Shown here piece by piece: positions 37,329 to 51,786 of a stretch of 64,000 bases of DNA. Origin of the DNA: Liolophura sinensis (lineage: Eukaryota > Mollusca > Polyplacophora > Chitonida > Chitonidae); NCBI RefSeq assembly GCF_032854445.1, contig NC_088295.1, forward strand, positions 25,719,385 through 25,783,384, in the 5' to 3' direction. The translations under genes were made by a program, and so were the position numbers. The notes beneath the pieces are model-generated. The model searched no databases and was not told the DNA's origin. It was given only the letters and a program-made list of their open reading frames with translations. Positions within the stretch are counted from its first letter, which is position 1; the number at the start of each line of letters is the position of its first letter.

Positions 37329-40300
37329 ATTTGCACGCCTGTTGTTCGCCGACAAACCGGTGGGTACATAGGACGAATGGTTCGCGGCAAACAATGGAGC
37401 CGCTGTGTAAGTTAACATACCAGACAACCAAACTTTGTTCTGGACATTTCACAAAGGAATCACTGATACAAAACCCAGCCTGCCGTTGGAAAATGTTGGC
37501 AGGTAATGGCGGTTGAGAAACAGATGGTTATTTCTGGAAGCTTTACGTGACTTCAGATCTTTGCTTCTAACTGGTGCAGGGCAATAACAAATCGGACCTA
37601 GCGCTAACGTTGTACCATTATGTACTGTTGACTTGGGTCATTGTAGCTCTAATTCCAAGGCTTCTGTAACTGGAAACAAAGCAAATTCTGGGGCTAAAAT
37701 GTTTAGCTCTGTCATTTCCTTTCATTTCATAGGGCTTAAGGCCTGAACAGAACATATTAAGTAAAATCAGATGAAGGCATGCCGTTGTCGTATTCGGAGA
37801 ATAAAATTGAACAGGGCATTATTGATCAATAGCTACATAATATGAGACGGACTACAACAACCACACTCTCTATTAACCCAAGAATAGCACTCAACCTTGA
37901 AACGGAATGTAGCTCATGTAACGTGAAATCCCATTTGTCAATGTGAACATTCTTCAAAACGATAGGACAGACACGTTAATACGAGTCTATCTGATAACAT
38001 ACAAACCTCTCTCTGATGTGTGATTCCGGGCGAATTTGGGGTAATCTTGTTTCACATATCTAACTGTACTACATTGTAATTTTCTGACATAAAATATTCA
38101 CAATTATTTCATTCAAATTAGAAAAACTATTGTCTGACAGTGGTGTCAGTGGTTTGTTAATATGACCAAATGGAGCCTATGTAAAAATATGAACGCACAC
38201 ATGGTCAAGGAAACTCCGAAATTGAACTGCAGTCTTTTATTACTCGCGCAGCGTCCTCTGCGACTTCTGGTGCGGGTTTATGATAAAAAAAAAGGCCTTG
38301 GGGATAATAATTTTGTTGTGAGATTTTTCAACACCGTCTTTGCTTTCTTGTCTACTTGTTCTACAAAACCTGACACAGAATGCAATGCTACTTGCAGTAA
38401 TACACTGAATGTAGGGCGGACCTGTATGTGATATTTGTCGTCTTATTGATTTATGATCTCCCAGGATAATGTATTCTGGTTAATTCATTTTAGGTTCAAT
38501 AAAGTAGTTAATTCTAAACATCGATGCACACGTATCAACCACATCTCGCACATCATCATCATACACAGCATGCAAACATCGTGATCTCTTTAAACTCCCG
38601 TTTCTTTCAGTAGATGAGAAACCGTCTACCAATCGATATAAAGTTCCTGCCTTCCATACGTGTCTCGCTTCGACATGGCTGCAATATTGCCATAATCATC
38701 CATGCATCCCTAAATTCATGCAGACATCATGCTGATAGTCGCGAGACGAGATGTTCTTCCTGACATGATGTTCACAAGTTTCTGCTATATTACCCTATGA
38801 ACATCTCCATGTGTTCTGACTGCAGCACCAGAATTGATCGTGCCAAATACTTTACTTCCTCTTTAAGGCTTTAGCTTTTATAAATAGAGGGCATTCCCCA
38901 ACGGTTATTCATATTCTTAATCCATGCTCAGAGTCGTTTAGACCAGCTATATCTCTGGAAGAGGACAAATCTTCAGTGATGCCAGAAACATCTGAATCAT
39001 GACAACTATTGCGTCAAGTCCTGTTCGTGCCCATGAGCGTTTTATGTATTGATTGCAAGGTTCAGATTCCATATTCATTAATAATGTTGTAAAGAAGGGA
39101 AAAGGCATTTTGAAGTTGATGTCAAAAGCTACATACGTTGGCAACCCACATGAATAAGAAAGTATTGTGAACTGTAATTCAAATCTAAATTTAAAAAACA
39201 CTAACCACACTCTGGTTTTCTCTAGAAGTATTTTTTAAGGAACAAGTCTATGTATGCGCTCTAGAATTGAAGTTAAGATTAAGTGTCTTCAGTTCCAAAT
39301 ATACATGTATCTGATGAAAACATATTATAAAAAATTGGCAACACCTCAGAAATCCGATCGCTGGGATACCAAACTAACACATAGGCAGCTAAATTTCACA
39401 CCGAAACCTTTCATGGAACTTCTCCACAGGGCTTTCGTCGTGCTAAAGATCAAAGGCTCACTCGAGAAAATGAGTCATACAGATCCAGTTCTTTCACAAA
39501 GGAATTCACAAGAGAGTAGACAGCTTTTTGAACCGTATGGTTTTGGCCATGCCCTTTAACCTCGAGGGCTGCATGTCTACCTGACAGTCAGTTTTCCCTT
39601 CTCATCTAGCCACAGCAAAAATCGCTGGCGTGCAACAACAATTAAGTATATGACAGCAAAGTCGCGGGTGGCAAATCCATGTGTAATGAACAAAAATCCT
39701 GGAACATTATGGAGATTGAAATTTTGAAGGTTATGCCCTTCTTCTTAAAGAAGCTATAATTGAGAATAATGGTTACAGAATCGTGAAGTTCCATCCCTCT
39801 GGTACTCATATAACCAAACCATAATGATGGGTTCATTGGGAATGTGTAGTTGTGGACTTATATTTCATATAAAGACATAAAAGTAGATTTAGCATACTAC
39901 AAAAGAATTGTACAAAGCCATGTCAAGCAATGTGAAGCGAAAGTAAAGCTTGGTTTTCGATGTTGGAAAGTCAAAGGTGCCATCAAGCTTATGTTTATAT
40001 ATCTGGAAGCCTATCTGGGGATTTCATTTCGATGTATAGCAGAGATCATTAACGTTCGCAGTCTGATGGGAAGATCATCAGATATGCGTCATAACAAATG
40101 AAAACCTTAACTAAAGACAAAGGGCCCGTTATGATTTTGCACAGAATGTGGGTAGGCCTATTTTACAAAACTAGAAATCCAGAACCTCACCCAGGAGGAC
40201 CTCCATCCTGGACATCATAAAATTATTCCAGACAACAACTTGGTTTTGTTCTGGTCCCCAATGAGTTATAATGAGGATACCAACTGTGTCTCAGAACATC

Positions 40301-41875
40301 CCCTAGTGATCATATTAAAGATACACGCCTGAGCTGAGATATTCTCTAATACTAAAACGTAGAAATACTTTTTTAATGTGTTTTATTTTCTTCATCTACG
40401 ATTCTGGTACCGTTCATGTCAAAAGCCTAAGAATTAGAGAGCAAGCGTAAAAAAATTTCCCCATCAATTTTCCAAAAGGCCTGCTTCATTATTAGTCTCA
40501 CATTGTCGCAAAACAAAAAAATACATGTCTTATTCGCAAAAGTAAGGCCTGTTGTTCCCCTTATACATTGTGTCCGTTGTGTTACATCGGCTATAAAGAG
40601 GCCATAATACTGCGTAATCCAAACTAAACATCTCTGCTATAATAGTACATACAGAGTATCAGTTAACATACAACTAGCTATCTCAGTCACACTCTCCTTG
40701 GCACTTTACTCATAAACGCTAACAGCTGCATTGAGACTGTGCCACACACCGACGTTAGTGAAACGATCATTTTCATACTGATCGTCACTTCTCCATTGTC
40801 GAACCTCTGTGTGCCAGAGGCACCCCAAAAGCGCTCACGTAAAATCACCAATCGCCTGGGTTGAATGAGTCCTACATTATTCCATACATACATATATAGT
40901 TGTTTCAGACTGGCAATAACTACGAATCCCTCATTGTAGACGACGAAATATCCAGTACTCAACGTTTTCCCCTATCCCCTCGAACGGACTATATATTTAT
41001 ATGGCCATTTGTTATCCCTAAAATCGGCAGCAACAAGGAAACTCTTAAAATAATGTAACGTCAAAACCGTTTGTGCCAGGTATCAGCCGTTAAAGATGAC
41101 TGCTTCCTCCAAACTAGGTTAAACACTACCTTTTCGCTCACATGTGAACCTCGGGTAAATACTGCATGCAATCTTATTCAGCTTGATCGTTTGCCTCACA
41201 GCCAGCATTTTAGCCTGTTAGCTTTCCCACGCATGGGAGCTGTTACAGCTGCGGTTACGATTAAAAGCTCAAGGTGGCCAAGTGGCCAAAGTGTATTTCT
41301 CTCAGATTCATCAACGATTCATTTAACAAAGGTGCGAAGCTAACTTAAAATGTAATCCGAAACCTCCGCTTAAAGGAGGATTTTAGTTCATAACATGGCT
41401 GCAAGATACTTGTGTATTACTGAAATGCAATGATCCTTATGGAGAGGTTCTATAGCCAAAAGATTTAGTATATTTATTAGGATCCTTTAAGTCTCTTTCT
41501 CGCCGTGACATTGGTATAAGTAACTGTACCACATTAAAGATTTAGACGTCATTTACAGTGACGAAGGAAAAGCGAATAAAACATATTTCATATTACTAGT
41601 TTTACATCATGATGTTTCACAAACCACTCATCACTGTGGCCTGTACTGAGTATTAAGTGAAGAATGGTTAATCCCTTCGTTCTGTCTTACATGAGCTTCT
41701 TTAACCAGAACTCCAACTGTATCCCTGAATAACAGTTGTGACAAGGTTCGCCGAACTTTTTCGCTCGAGTGAAAACGTGTTCGTCCAGACAGAAGTCCAT
41801 AGTATAGGCACTTTCTTCACCAACACAATTCTCTGATACTTTGATTCACTTAGAGCTTACTTAGAGTGTAAGTGT

Positions 41876-42058
41876 ATGGCCACAGTGGTGACGGCCTGTA
41901 CTGTGAACCATTATCGAGAAGGCCAACAAATTGTCAATGTACCAACATCCATTGAAAACCTTCCAGGCAGAGCCAACATCGGCGCGACGTGTTGTAATTC
42001 TGTCGGCCCTGTTAAAGTTGTGCCAAAAGGAAAAAGTAAAAGAAACAAGTGGGATTGA
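41876..42058 (+). CDS. Unrecognised 60-residue reading frame, intact copy in unit 3
   Basis: This is the only uninterrupted version of the frame that recurs in all three units. It starts MATVVTACTVNHYREGQQIV, continues NVPTSIENLPGRANIGATCC and ends near PVKVVPKGKSKRNKWD. It is basic at the C-terminus and has no signal peptide or membrane segment. Against unit 1, the first 32 codons differ at eight positions, about half of them silent; this is slightly more silent change than expected for neutral sequence. No flanking splice sites or promoter were identified. It may be a single exon of a lost gene or chance; I assign no function. Confidence 0.2.
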   Translation: MATVVTACTVNHYREGQQIVNVPTSIENLPGRANIGATCCNSVGPVKVVPKGKSKRNKWD

Positions 42059-43845
42059 TTCGTGCTTTGTTCACAAGAAGACGGCTAGAACTCACCATGG
42101 GCAGTTCGTTCTCTGTGCTCATGTGCCAGGACTGTGGTATAAAACAGAACCTTTACACATCGAGCTTGGGCTCAAGAGAATGTCTTTTGCGCACTATGTG
42201 GATAGGACAGATTCATGTTGTTTTACGTATTCAGTTCTAGGTTGAGTGAATTGACTGATTGATTGGTGTCACTGCCGTGCTCAAAGAGTGAAGTCACGAA
42301 CTTCTCTGGAACTTCAAACAAAATGTTGCGGTGTACTGGTTTTTTCTTTTTTTTTAAAACAGATCTTTAACATTAGTTTCAGGTCAAGCAACAGATTACA
42401 CATCTCAATGCATAACCCTTTCCGAATCAGAAATAACAGCAGGAAACAAAAAACTGTGCAGCAACACATGCTGAAAGTCCTGTCTTTTTTAGGTTCCAAC
42501 ACATACGATTTTGTCATAGGGTTGAAATTTAATTTAGCTTAGCATCTCACTTTGATGCGATTTTAAATTTGACTTCTACATGGTATTTACATATCAGGCC
42601 TTTATGCATTGTAGTTGTATTTGTTGGGTCCTGTCATATACGTGATCACTTCAACCTAACTCCCTTAGAGCGCTAAATTCACGAAACTTACTCAACCTAA
42701 ATACTACATCAAATTCTCTGTTTTTATGCAGTCACAATGACCGAGATTTGGTCATTTGCATGAGATGTAAATACTGTTTATGGACTTGAAGCTTTAAGTG
42801 TGAATTTGTTTCATGCCGGACCACCGAGCATTTCGTTCTGACAACGATAAAAACACTGATGGCTGTCCCCGTTGCTTTTACATGTAACCGACTGTACTTA
42901 AACTGTATGTGTTTATATAAGAATTACTGTTACTTAGTTTCCGTTAATACTGGTGTAAGAATTAAACTTTGGGATTACAGAATATCCTTTCAATAGGTTG
43001 ACGAGTAATATAAGAAAGTCGTATATAACGATTGGATTTCTCATTTCTTCAGCTGAAAAAGGACTTTATTTCAATCTAAAGTTGAATCTAAAGCTTCTTT
43101 GTTAAATCGGCCTCCACAAATAGAACAGATACAGGCCTAAATCTCCACTATCCTGTTCAATCCCCCCTCCAGTTGTCGGCTAGTAGGCCTCGACAGCTTG
43201 TCGTTTCTGATCACGTTATCTGCCGCAGGTTTAGAACTCTTCCCACACGAGTGCGTGTTAATCATCCCAGATTGATGGCAGCAAGGGTTGCCGAAGGCGA
43301 ATGGAGTTTTGTGAGACAGAGGCCCCTAAGACATGAACAGTAATACCGGATCAGCCCCGATCTTTCAACACCATTCATAAACAGTGTTCCAGCTGACAGG
43401 ACTGACCATGATTTGACTTCTTCCGAGGTAGCTTATGGTTTTGGAGTCGTCCATCCAAATATCCCATAATCTACAAGGAAGCCATACTAAAGTTATTGTG
43501 GTACACGTAGCAACCTTCTTACGAAACATTACACAGCTCTAGGAGTAGACGTGGAATCACACGAGACATTTCTTAGGAGGTATAAACATCTTGAAACACC
43601 CGAGACCAGCACCAATTCTTTGGGAGCCTGCCATGGCCTATTGACTAATGGCGCTTATCCTTCAATTTCTGGTACACAGGTGTGGGTTCTAATTTTGTAG
43701 CAAAAGTTGCTTGTAACGCCTTTGTGACAATTATCAATCAACGACGCTCATGAGGACGTTTGAGCAGTTCGTTGAAGATCATTTGTTTTCCACCAATAAG
43801 GTGTGCATATCCATTAGTCACGTGGGGAAGTTCGTCAGTAATTTT

Positions 43846-45560
43846 CCAACGGTCGGAGGTTTACGCCCGGCACTTTCCACAACCCATCAAAATGTCCATC
43901 GTATAACTAAAAAGACCTTGAGTACGAGATTAAGAACAATGAAACAAACAAATAAATAAATAAACTTACTCAGACGGTTATATGATTGCACAATGACAGG
44001 TAGTACTGTCACACCCTTGCGATATTCAAAAAAGAGAACTGTGACAAGCTTATATTTGCATAATGAGTGTGGGGAAATTTACAATGTCATCTCACGAGAC
44101 TTCATACAGAACTTGCTGATCTGAAAAACTAGTACAAAAGAAAGTGCTAGAACACTGCAGACATTACAAAGGAAATTTTTTCTTCCAGATGCAACGTTTG
44201 GTCGAATATATGAAGCTCATGTTCTGATTGCCTGTTCCATTTTGTTTTTCAATTACTGAGATCTGCCCTTTACAATAATACCTGGCAGAAAACGTTCACT
44301 ACAAAACCATGACCTTAATTATTTCATCTTAAAATTATGCAATATCTTAATCTACGGAACACGGAATGAAAAGAAAACTTGCTCTGTAATTCAATGTCGA
44401 TTATCGATCAATGTTAACATTTATTATATGGTCATCAGGCATGATTTACAAATGTAGAAAGTCAAGCTTGGAACTATCTATTTGGCGATATATTCCAAGT
44501 TTTTGTGTTGACGAAGTGTGTCCATTTAGCGATTACTCCTACTATCACCTATGTGACCGGTCAGGAAGAGCATTACGCTTCAAAATGCCCAGACACCTTT
44601 GGCGCTATTCACCATGTGAGATCAAGGTGCTCCCAATCGTAAGTTCACGTATTACTCACACGAATCCTGGTACTAACAACTGACAACACTTACTGAAGTT
44701 ATTTAATCCAATACCCAGACATTTGGTACTTGATGTCAAAACATTTCTAAGAATGTCTGAACAAAGGGTCATCTTAGATATATCTGGCATAAAATGTTAT
44801 AATATTTAATACCAAAACGTTGAACAAGATATCCACTTATCTTGGAAAGAAAACCTACTCCAAGACAATCCTCAAGGGACACATCAATCCTCCCAAAAGG
44901 TTTAGATAAAAATATGCTGTATAATTAGCATCGAGGGAATTAAAACACAAAAAATGATACATAATGACTTACAATTCTTGACATAAGTCCACGTTTTTCT
45001 TCATATATGGGAATACAAGAAAAAAGGCACACGCACTCTTCCCAACACATATTTGGTATGATTGATACTCTGATGTCAAAATAGAACTAAAATAAGGTCT
45101 TGAATTCCCCAACATACACCGATTTGAGTATAACAATAAAACTGTGTTCAGAACAAAATACAGCTGGTTTCTCCTTGACGATCCCTGAATAATTCAGATA
45201 TTTGTTAGAAAAATAAATCTTTCTGCCTTCATCATTCATTCTTGTGTCACATTCAGAAAACTGCACGTCAGAAAATAACTGATGAAAACAGTAGTAAATG
45301 CGCGATGAGAAAGCTTGAAATGCATTGTGGAATGGATGACCAGCTTATGACTATCCCCGAGATACCTTTCCTCAAGAAACAACATTTTATATTTGCATTG
45401 ACATTGATGCACAGTATCAAAAGAAAAAACCGTTGAACTTCATTTTAGTGCTTTCATACCAACAAACATGATATCCAGAGAAATATACAGCATTGGAATT
45501 CTATGAAGAAATAAATTGGCCGACGAGGCAGCCTCGTATCAAAATCAAATATTTCTGCTG
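43846..45560. other. Intergenic sequence between the macrorepeat and CCAR1
   Basis: AT-rich single-copy-looking sequence. No SINE, tandem array or convincing exon was seen. Short reading frames (for example 44411-44683) have no recognisable domain or splice context. Confidence 0.5.
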
Positions 45561-45574
45561 CCGATTACGTCGTT

Positions 45575-45580
45575 TTTATT
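45575..45580 (-). terminator. Candidate polyadenylation signal of CCAR1
   Basis: The minus strand reads AATAAA here, about 100 bases past the stop codon, within AATAATAAAAACG. It is the first canonical hexamer downstream of the coding sequence, giving a short 3' UTR. A longer UTR using a later site cannot be excluded. Confidence 0.55.
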
Positions 45581-45681
45581 ATTTTTTCTTTCTCTCTAAA
45601 AATGTTGATTCTTTGTACAGGTACCCCAAATGACTTCAAACACACAAGTTGGTTTTAAGTATGCGTAGTATCCAGTAACTT

Positions 45682-45923
45682 TCACTTTTTCTCTTTCTTC
45701 ACAGGTTGTAGCGTAACAGCAGTGTCTAGGGTTTCTATTTCCTCTGATATGTCTCGGAAGGTGTCCTTGACCTTTGTTAAGACAACCTGCATGCTGTCAC
45801 AGCTAGTCTGCAGTACACTCATCTCGGCAGCCTTTTTGTCCAGGTCACTCTGCAACTTTTCCAGATCAATCTCCAGTTTATCTTTCTTTTCATCAGACTT
45901 TGTACACTTGGCTTTCAGCTCAC
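45682..45923 (-). CDS. CCAR1: CCAR1-like, last coding exon (C-terminal coiled coil)
   Basis: The acceptor is ...TTAACAG|GTGAG, and the exon completes a codon begun in the previous exon (phase 1). It encodes ELKAKCTKSDEKKDKLEIDL, then EKLQSDLDKKAAEMSVLQTS and so on, ending QPVKKEKK and TGA. The heptad-like spacing of Leu/Ile/Met with many Lys/Glu marks the C-terminal coiled coil that CCAR family proteins have for partner binding and dimerisation. The tail is short and basic. It joins the 52110-52331 exon across a 6.2-kb intron. The coiled-coil length from the 'KSEK' motif to the stop is close to the vertebrate protein as I recall it, so no exon appears to be missing between them. Confidence 0.85.
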
Positions 45924-48900
45924 CTGTTAACAGAAAAAGAAAGAGCATTAAATCAAAACTGTCTTACTAGAGCTTACAACCTCAAGGGTTTTGTTCTTAC
46001 ATCCAGTTTTACCTTGAGGAAGAATTGACCTTTACGTAGATAGAAATCCGAAAGTTTTAAGCACTGAAATGATGACGGCATTCTAAGACAATTCGTTACA
46101 CTTAACAATGTTCAACGTCAAAAAAGTTAATACCAGAACGTCTGAGAAGATTTCTTACATTAAGATAGCCTTTTTTACTGAAATGGCCACAAGCTAGCTT
46201 TTCACTTAAAAACAAAGTAAAACACCAAAAAAAAAGGCCAATATAGTATAACATATGATTTCGTGGGAGTAATTCTTTTGGCATTACTTTCTTTTTTTTT
46301 TTGTTGTTTTTTTTTTTTAACTGATGCACAGGATGGCATATGTTAACCCAGATGTCAGCTTCTTATTACTTTTCGGTGTATACATGCACATTGAGAAAAT
46401 TTCCTGTGTTTTTTTTTTGTTTTTTGTTGTTTTTTTTTGTTTACCTAATCCGTCCTCATACTTTATAACTTATATGCCAAACACATATAGCTTCAAACTG
46501 CAGGTATAAGTATGAGGCAGATTGAATTATCGCATCCCTGGATAGGACCTAATTTTCTCTTAGCTTATAACACATCAATAAATCATAACCCTTTAATTTT
46601 TAAAACGGACATAATACATAACAACCTATTAAAGATAACAGGCTTTGACACTATCGGGTCTACGTACATGGACTGAGTCAGTTAGGGAAATGCTCTATAC
46701 GTCCGCTTAATATTTAAGACAAAGTATCAATCATGGGACGGCTTAATATTGGAGAATGCCTTAGTCATAAATATCGCTGAGTAGTGGGACAGATTCCATC
46801 ATGCTTGGAAAAGCACAACAGACAGAGGATATTGAATTTTGGAGATAATATCTGGCCCATTGGTTAGGAACACAAAGCCTGTGTAAAGTATCTGCTCCAG
46901 AAACTGGTGCCAGTTAAGCTAGGTACAGATCAATACAGTAGACTTCGACTGTTCGGCAAATCATCAGATATATATTCAGTAGCATCATAACTGTTCTTCA
47001 CCATCGGGACTATTGCCCAACAGAGGTTAAATCAGCCTAACCCTAGTTGTCACCGATACTGACAGACACACCATCAACCTTACCCATGCACACAAATCCC
47101 AGACTTGATACATGGTCAGCCAGCTAGCATTAAATAGATTAAAGCCACAGCCTTGTGTTCAAACCCACTGTGCCCTCCTAAAACAAGGTCGGGAGTTCAG
47201 TGCTGTCTGCCGTCAGTTTGTCTCCTTCCATCTTACTTACTTAGCCTGATTATTGCTCAAAACATGCCATACTTTTCCATTACCACACAAAGTCCATCAT
47301 GTTGAAAGTATGCACCATCCTTACTCATGTCACCATGGATATGAAGAAACTCCTTAAATCACCAGTCACGTGTACCAAAGAAGTGTGACAGGAAGTATGC
47401 GTTCACTTAATAAACCAATACATGTACTTATTTTGACACCATCGAAGTGTTACGGCAAGCTTACAAAATACAAGTGCAATTCCATTCCAAGTACAGTTCA
47501 AGTAATTCCAACTCTTGAGAATCAGAGAGTAAAAACTAATATGAAATCAGCAGCATATATTTTCCACTACTGATCAACAATCGTGCGTTTATAGGGCATG
47601 GGATAAACAGAATGCTTGAATCTTGTGAAGCATTTTTTTCATCCAGATCTGAAGATTACCCAAAAGGTGAGATACACACTGGAAAAGACAGTAACTATCC
47701 AAAGGGCAGTAGTTTGCCACGACACTCCAGTTTCCTTCATCAATACAGCCGATAGCCTTTTAAGTGCAAAATTCTTTAGTATGGCATTAAACAGTACCTT
47801 AATTCAAATAAAAGAAATTAATAAAGGAGTTATAGCCTCATTAAAGAACATATAAAGTTTAATCAGAACAGCTATCATTTCTTAAAACCCTGAATCCATC
47901 ATATTCTCACTTGGCCTACTTGTCTGGCCTTCTCCTATGGGGCTCTATGTTTGAGATGTCAGGTACATGTAAGCTTGACTGGGCTAGTATACTATAAAAT
48001 GCACCGATGCTTTGGCTTATCAACTATTTCCTAGAAGCTTTTAGACAGAGATGAACATGTTCTCCTATTAAATGCCCTGATGTCAGGTATTTGGCATGTT
48101 CATCAGACACAACTAGCCAGAGATATCCAATAACCCAAATCAGAAACTCGAGGATCCAATGGTCCATTTGCACATCAATACTCTAGACCAACTGGATGGC
48201 TTGTTTCCAATGCTCTGTAACTTTTGATTGTACTTACATCCAGTTCTACTGACAACTAAATAATGGCAGCCGATTTCTAATCTTCAAAACTACAATTGTT
48301 TCATTTCAGTCTGTGTTCCGCTTGTCTGGCCTTCTTGAAGATTAAACTCGCGTTTTGATAAATGATCATGATTGAATAGGTATATACACGTTTCCTTCAG
48401 TATGCTGTCCCAGACCAATCTATCAATCAGTCCACAGGGATGTATTCACAATTACATGTACATGTTGTCACACAGCCTCCAGCCAGACAGATTCACAAGG
48501 TTTGGCATCCTCTGAGAGAGGCACAGTAAGTAACAACCAGGTTAAGACCGACATAGTCATCAAGTTTCTGGGGCAGTACAAGCTTACGAGGAAATGTACC
48601 AATCTCTACTTTCTGAGTATGTGAATAGCCTGGCGGTAACAAAGTCTTCTGCTCCGCTGAAGGTGAATCAGACAGGCAGCACTTAACAAAGGAGTCAAAT
48701 TCTCACCAATTTGGCAATTCTGCCTGGAGATTACAATACTGTCATCACTTGTGCAATTGAAAAGCCAAATCACATTTAGCCAAGGTAACACCAGGTTCGG
48801 TCTGTACATGTACATGAATATGTAGATAGGGTTACATTGGATAACCCATGGGTTTTCATGGTGCCTGCATTACAAGCAGGTCATTCTGATCTGTAAAACT

Positions 48901-50989
48901 GATAGATTTATACTTAACTCAGGGAAAAACCAGTAAAAATTACAGACGACCACTTTCATAACATATACATTATGCATTTTCATATATTCAAGAGGATAAA
49001 ATGACTAAAGAAACCATCTCATGGTCCATGGGAGAAAGCAGTTTCAACTGCATCACCAGGAAATTAGTTCTCCATGTAAAGGCTTCTAATGGGTATCATG
49101 GTTAGTCAGACATTTCTTGGAGGATGGAGAGAGTATCATTTTCTTCGGCTGACCGCACCAGTCTGTTAACAACAGGCTAAGCTGATCATTCGCATTTGAT
49201 CCTGTCCATAGTACATATATTATGAATTCTCAATGATGTACAGATATTAGCATACCATATAGTCAATGAGGTGATAAACATTTGCACTGATATCCCTAAT
49301 TTACAAGATGTGATCACCCTCATGAGGTCAGTCATCCATTCTGTATCTTTCAGAGAATGAACTATCTCAAAACAGGTGCCACCAATTTCTCACTGCATTT
49401 CATCAAAGTTGCGGGAGTTCCATTCATTTCCTCACGATCACCAACACCCAAAGTTACTTCACACATTTGGTGCACCTGACGACAGTACCATGCTATAAAG
49501 GCTATCCAAAACATATCTTGCCAAGGTTGACACATTTTAAGAAAAAGTAGCCTGCAATTTATCAACTCAATTACATGTACGTCATGTATCACTTTATGGC
49601 CATCGATTTGACAGTTTTCGAACAATGCCTTTATACCATTCCCTATCATCAGTACTTGACATTCTGATTTGACCAGTCCTATAAAGTACAAGCTTGATTT
49701 TTAAGAAATGTTGGAATTTGTACTGGTAGCCTCTCCACTACAAAAACATGCAACTTCATCTGGTATTATAAAATCAGGACACAAACAGCATGTGAATTCA
49801 GCTTCATCAGTGTACTGTCCAACTTAATATATACACAGGCATGATTTTGGTTTCCACAGATTTGGCTCCAGGAGCATTACAACCATGGTCATCTAGTGCT
49901 CACATGTAATCAAACTTGTTAGTGGACACATCAAATAAGCCTGAATTATTCTACAACCTGTTGTTGCTAAACTGGACGGCTACAGAAATACACACTTGTT
50001 ATTCGTTTTATTACATTGACTGTATCATAGCACTCTCTGGAATCCCAGCCAATCAATCACTGTAGTTGGGTATGACACATTAAAAGTCACAGGGTCAGGC
50101 TCTTACACAAGTCACTTCCAGGTTCTAAATGTAACTAACTTATTAGTCTGCAACAATGAATTTGCCAGAAGCCATATGCTCAGTACAGGAAACACATGGC
50201 AACTGTTCACCTCTGGCATTTTGTACTCATGCACAACATCTCCTGAATGTCAGTCCAGACTGTACACCGTACAATGGAATTTCTTTTTAATTAATACAGA
50301 TATGCTCTCTTCACAATGTGGATGTGATAATGTCAATGCGGCGTTTAGATACATTAATGACTAATTGGCCACAGATGTCATGGTTCACTTTATCTACACA
50401 AACATTATCACATGATAGCCAGCCTTCTAATCCATAAAGACAGAAACATTGTAAAGTATAATGTAAATATAAAGGTAACAGAAAGTAAGATACTTTTTCT
50501 GAGCTTACGTCAAGATGGAATGATTCAGCTCCATGTATTTCAGACACACTAACACAAGGTATATGTATGTATTCCATAATTTCCATATCTAACCGCTGAT
50601 TTACTTGGCGTGAAATAAGTTTCCTCACAAGGCAGCAGAAAGCTGCCGACACACTTTCATAATTTTCATGTCTCACTTCACTACTGACCTGACTACAACA
50701 GATGACGACACAACCAGGACATCATTGTAAACACTTGCATTTTATATGACAGCATACATCACATGCATGCAGGTCAACTATAACATCAATTTATATTTGA
50801 GTGCACCTTTCATTGAGTTTTGCAGGTATTGCTTCCTTTTTAAATTTATACATCCATTTGCACTTAAATAATTATTTCCTAAATTCAAACAATCCTAGTT
50901 TGTAATTTGTTTAATAAACACCCAAACAAGTATATTTCTCAGAATGTAACTGGGTATTTGCCAAGTTTTAATAATACTGACTTCTTGAT

Positions 50990-51178
50990 TTTATTAATCT
51001 GATTGGTATTTTACGTCGTACTCAAGAACATTCCATTTACATGATCCAACTTATGGTTGGAGGAAACCAGGCAGAGCCCTGGGGAAGTCCACGACCATCT
51101 ACAGTTTGCTGGCAGGCCTTCCCACATACGGTCGGAGAGGCAGCCAGAATGAGCTGGACTTGAACCTGACCATCTTGG
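50990..51178 (-). mobile_element. SINE family A in the last CCAR1 intron (reverse; same sense as the gene)
   Basis: 'gattggtattttacgtcgta', 'gaaaccaggcagagccctgg', 'gcaggccttcccacatacgg' and 'gagctggacttgaacctgac' follow the family order. The start of the tRNA-like head is missing. Confidence 0.8.
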
Positions 51179-51786
51179 AGTCCATGTATATAAGACCATC
51201 AATCCTACAGATTCCCTTGTCACCTCTCATAAACACCCACTTTCTAGGCACCTTGCCTGGACACCTTGCCCAGACCTGCCTAGTCCATGTAAATGTAATG
51301 TGTTGAGACATTCATGTTTACGTGGACAAATAGAATTTTATGTGTACAGGAATGTGACAACTAAGCAGCATGTGTAGATATTGAATAAATCACATGAAAT
51401 ATAGCTACATACCAACACAATAAACAAAACAAAGCTTTGATGTCACTAACACTGAGCGACGTAAAAAATTTCCAAAAAATGGTGCCAAAGAGGGGCACAA
51501 AAAGACTTGATTTGTGTCTTAGTTTGTATCATTAAGTGGAAAGTTCTGCATGTACTTTTTATTTTTTGTACAGATTTATTCCACGTGTTCTGAGGATTTT
51601 GATAGGTTGCCTGTTGTGCTGTGTAAAACGGGGGTAAACGTACAATATAGAATCAAATTCAGATTATCGCACATGGATACTCTTAAATCATTGTGAAAGA
51701 GCACATCTTGAGTTGATAGTCTGTGCACCATTTCACTTTAGATTCCCTTCCTGTCTCCTTGTCACCAACTTTCACCTAGCTCACTC

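Larger units (their letters stand above)
35011..43845. repeat. Macrorepeat unit 3 (~8.8 kb, right end of the array)
   Basis: The third copy. Landmarks in order are: start block ~35018, 'acactttatgcggta' block 36182, 'ctgggataccaaac' 39361, 'gactgcttcctcc' 41098, 'ttctttaaccagaactcc' 41697, 'gttatctgccgcaggtt' near 43215. The tail block, with 'aaggtgtgcatatcc' near 43798, matches 32526 of unit 2. The array then stops: no fourth start block follows. Copy-specific features are a tRNA-like segment with a 22-bp array near 37.2 kb and an intact version of the short conserved frame at 41876. Confidence 0.7.

Noticed and set aside
50311-50676. 121-residue same-strand frame in the last CCAR1 intron
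   Set aside because: There is no acceptor/donor pair in suitable phase, no family similarity, and the coiled coil on either side joins without a gap.
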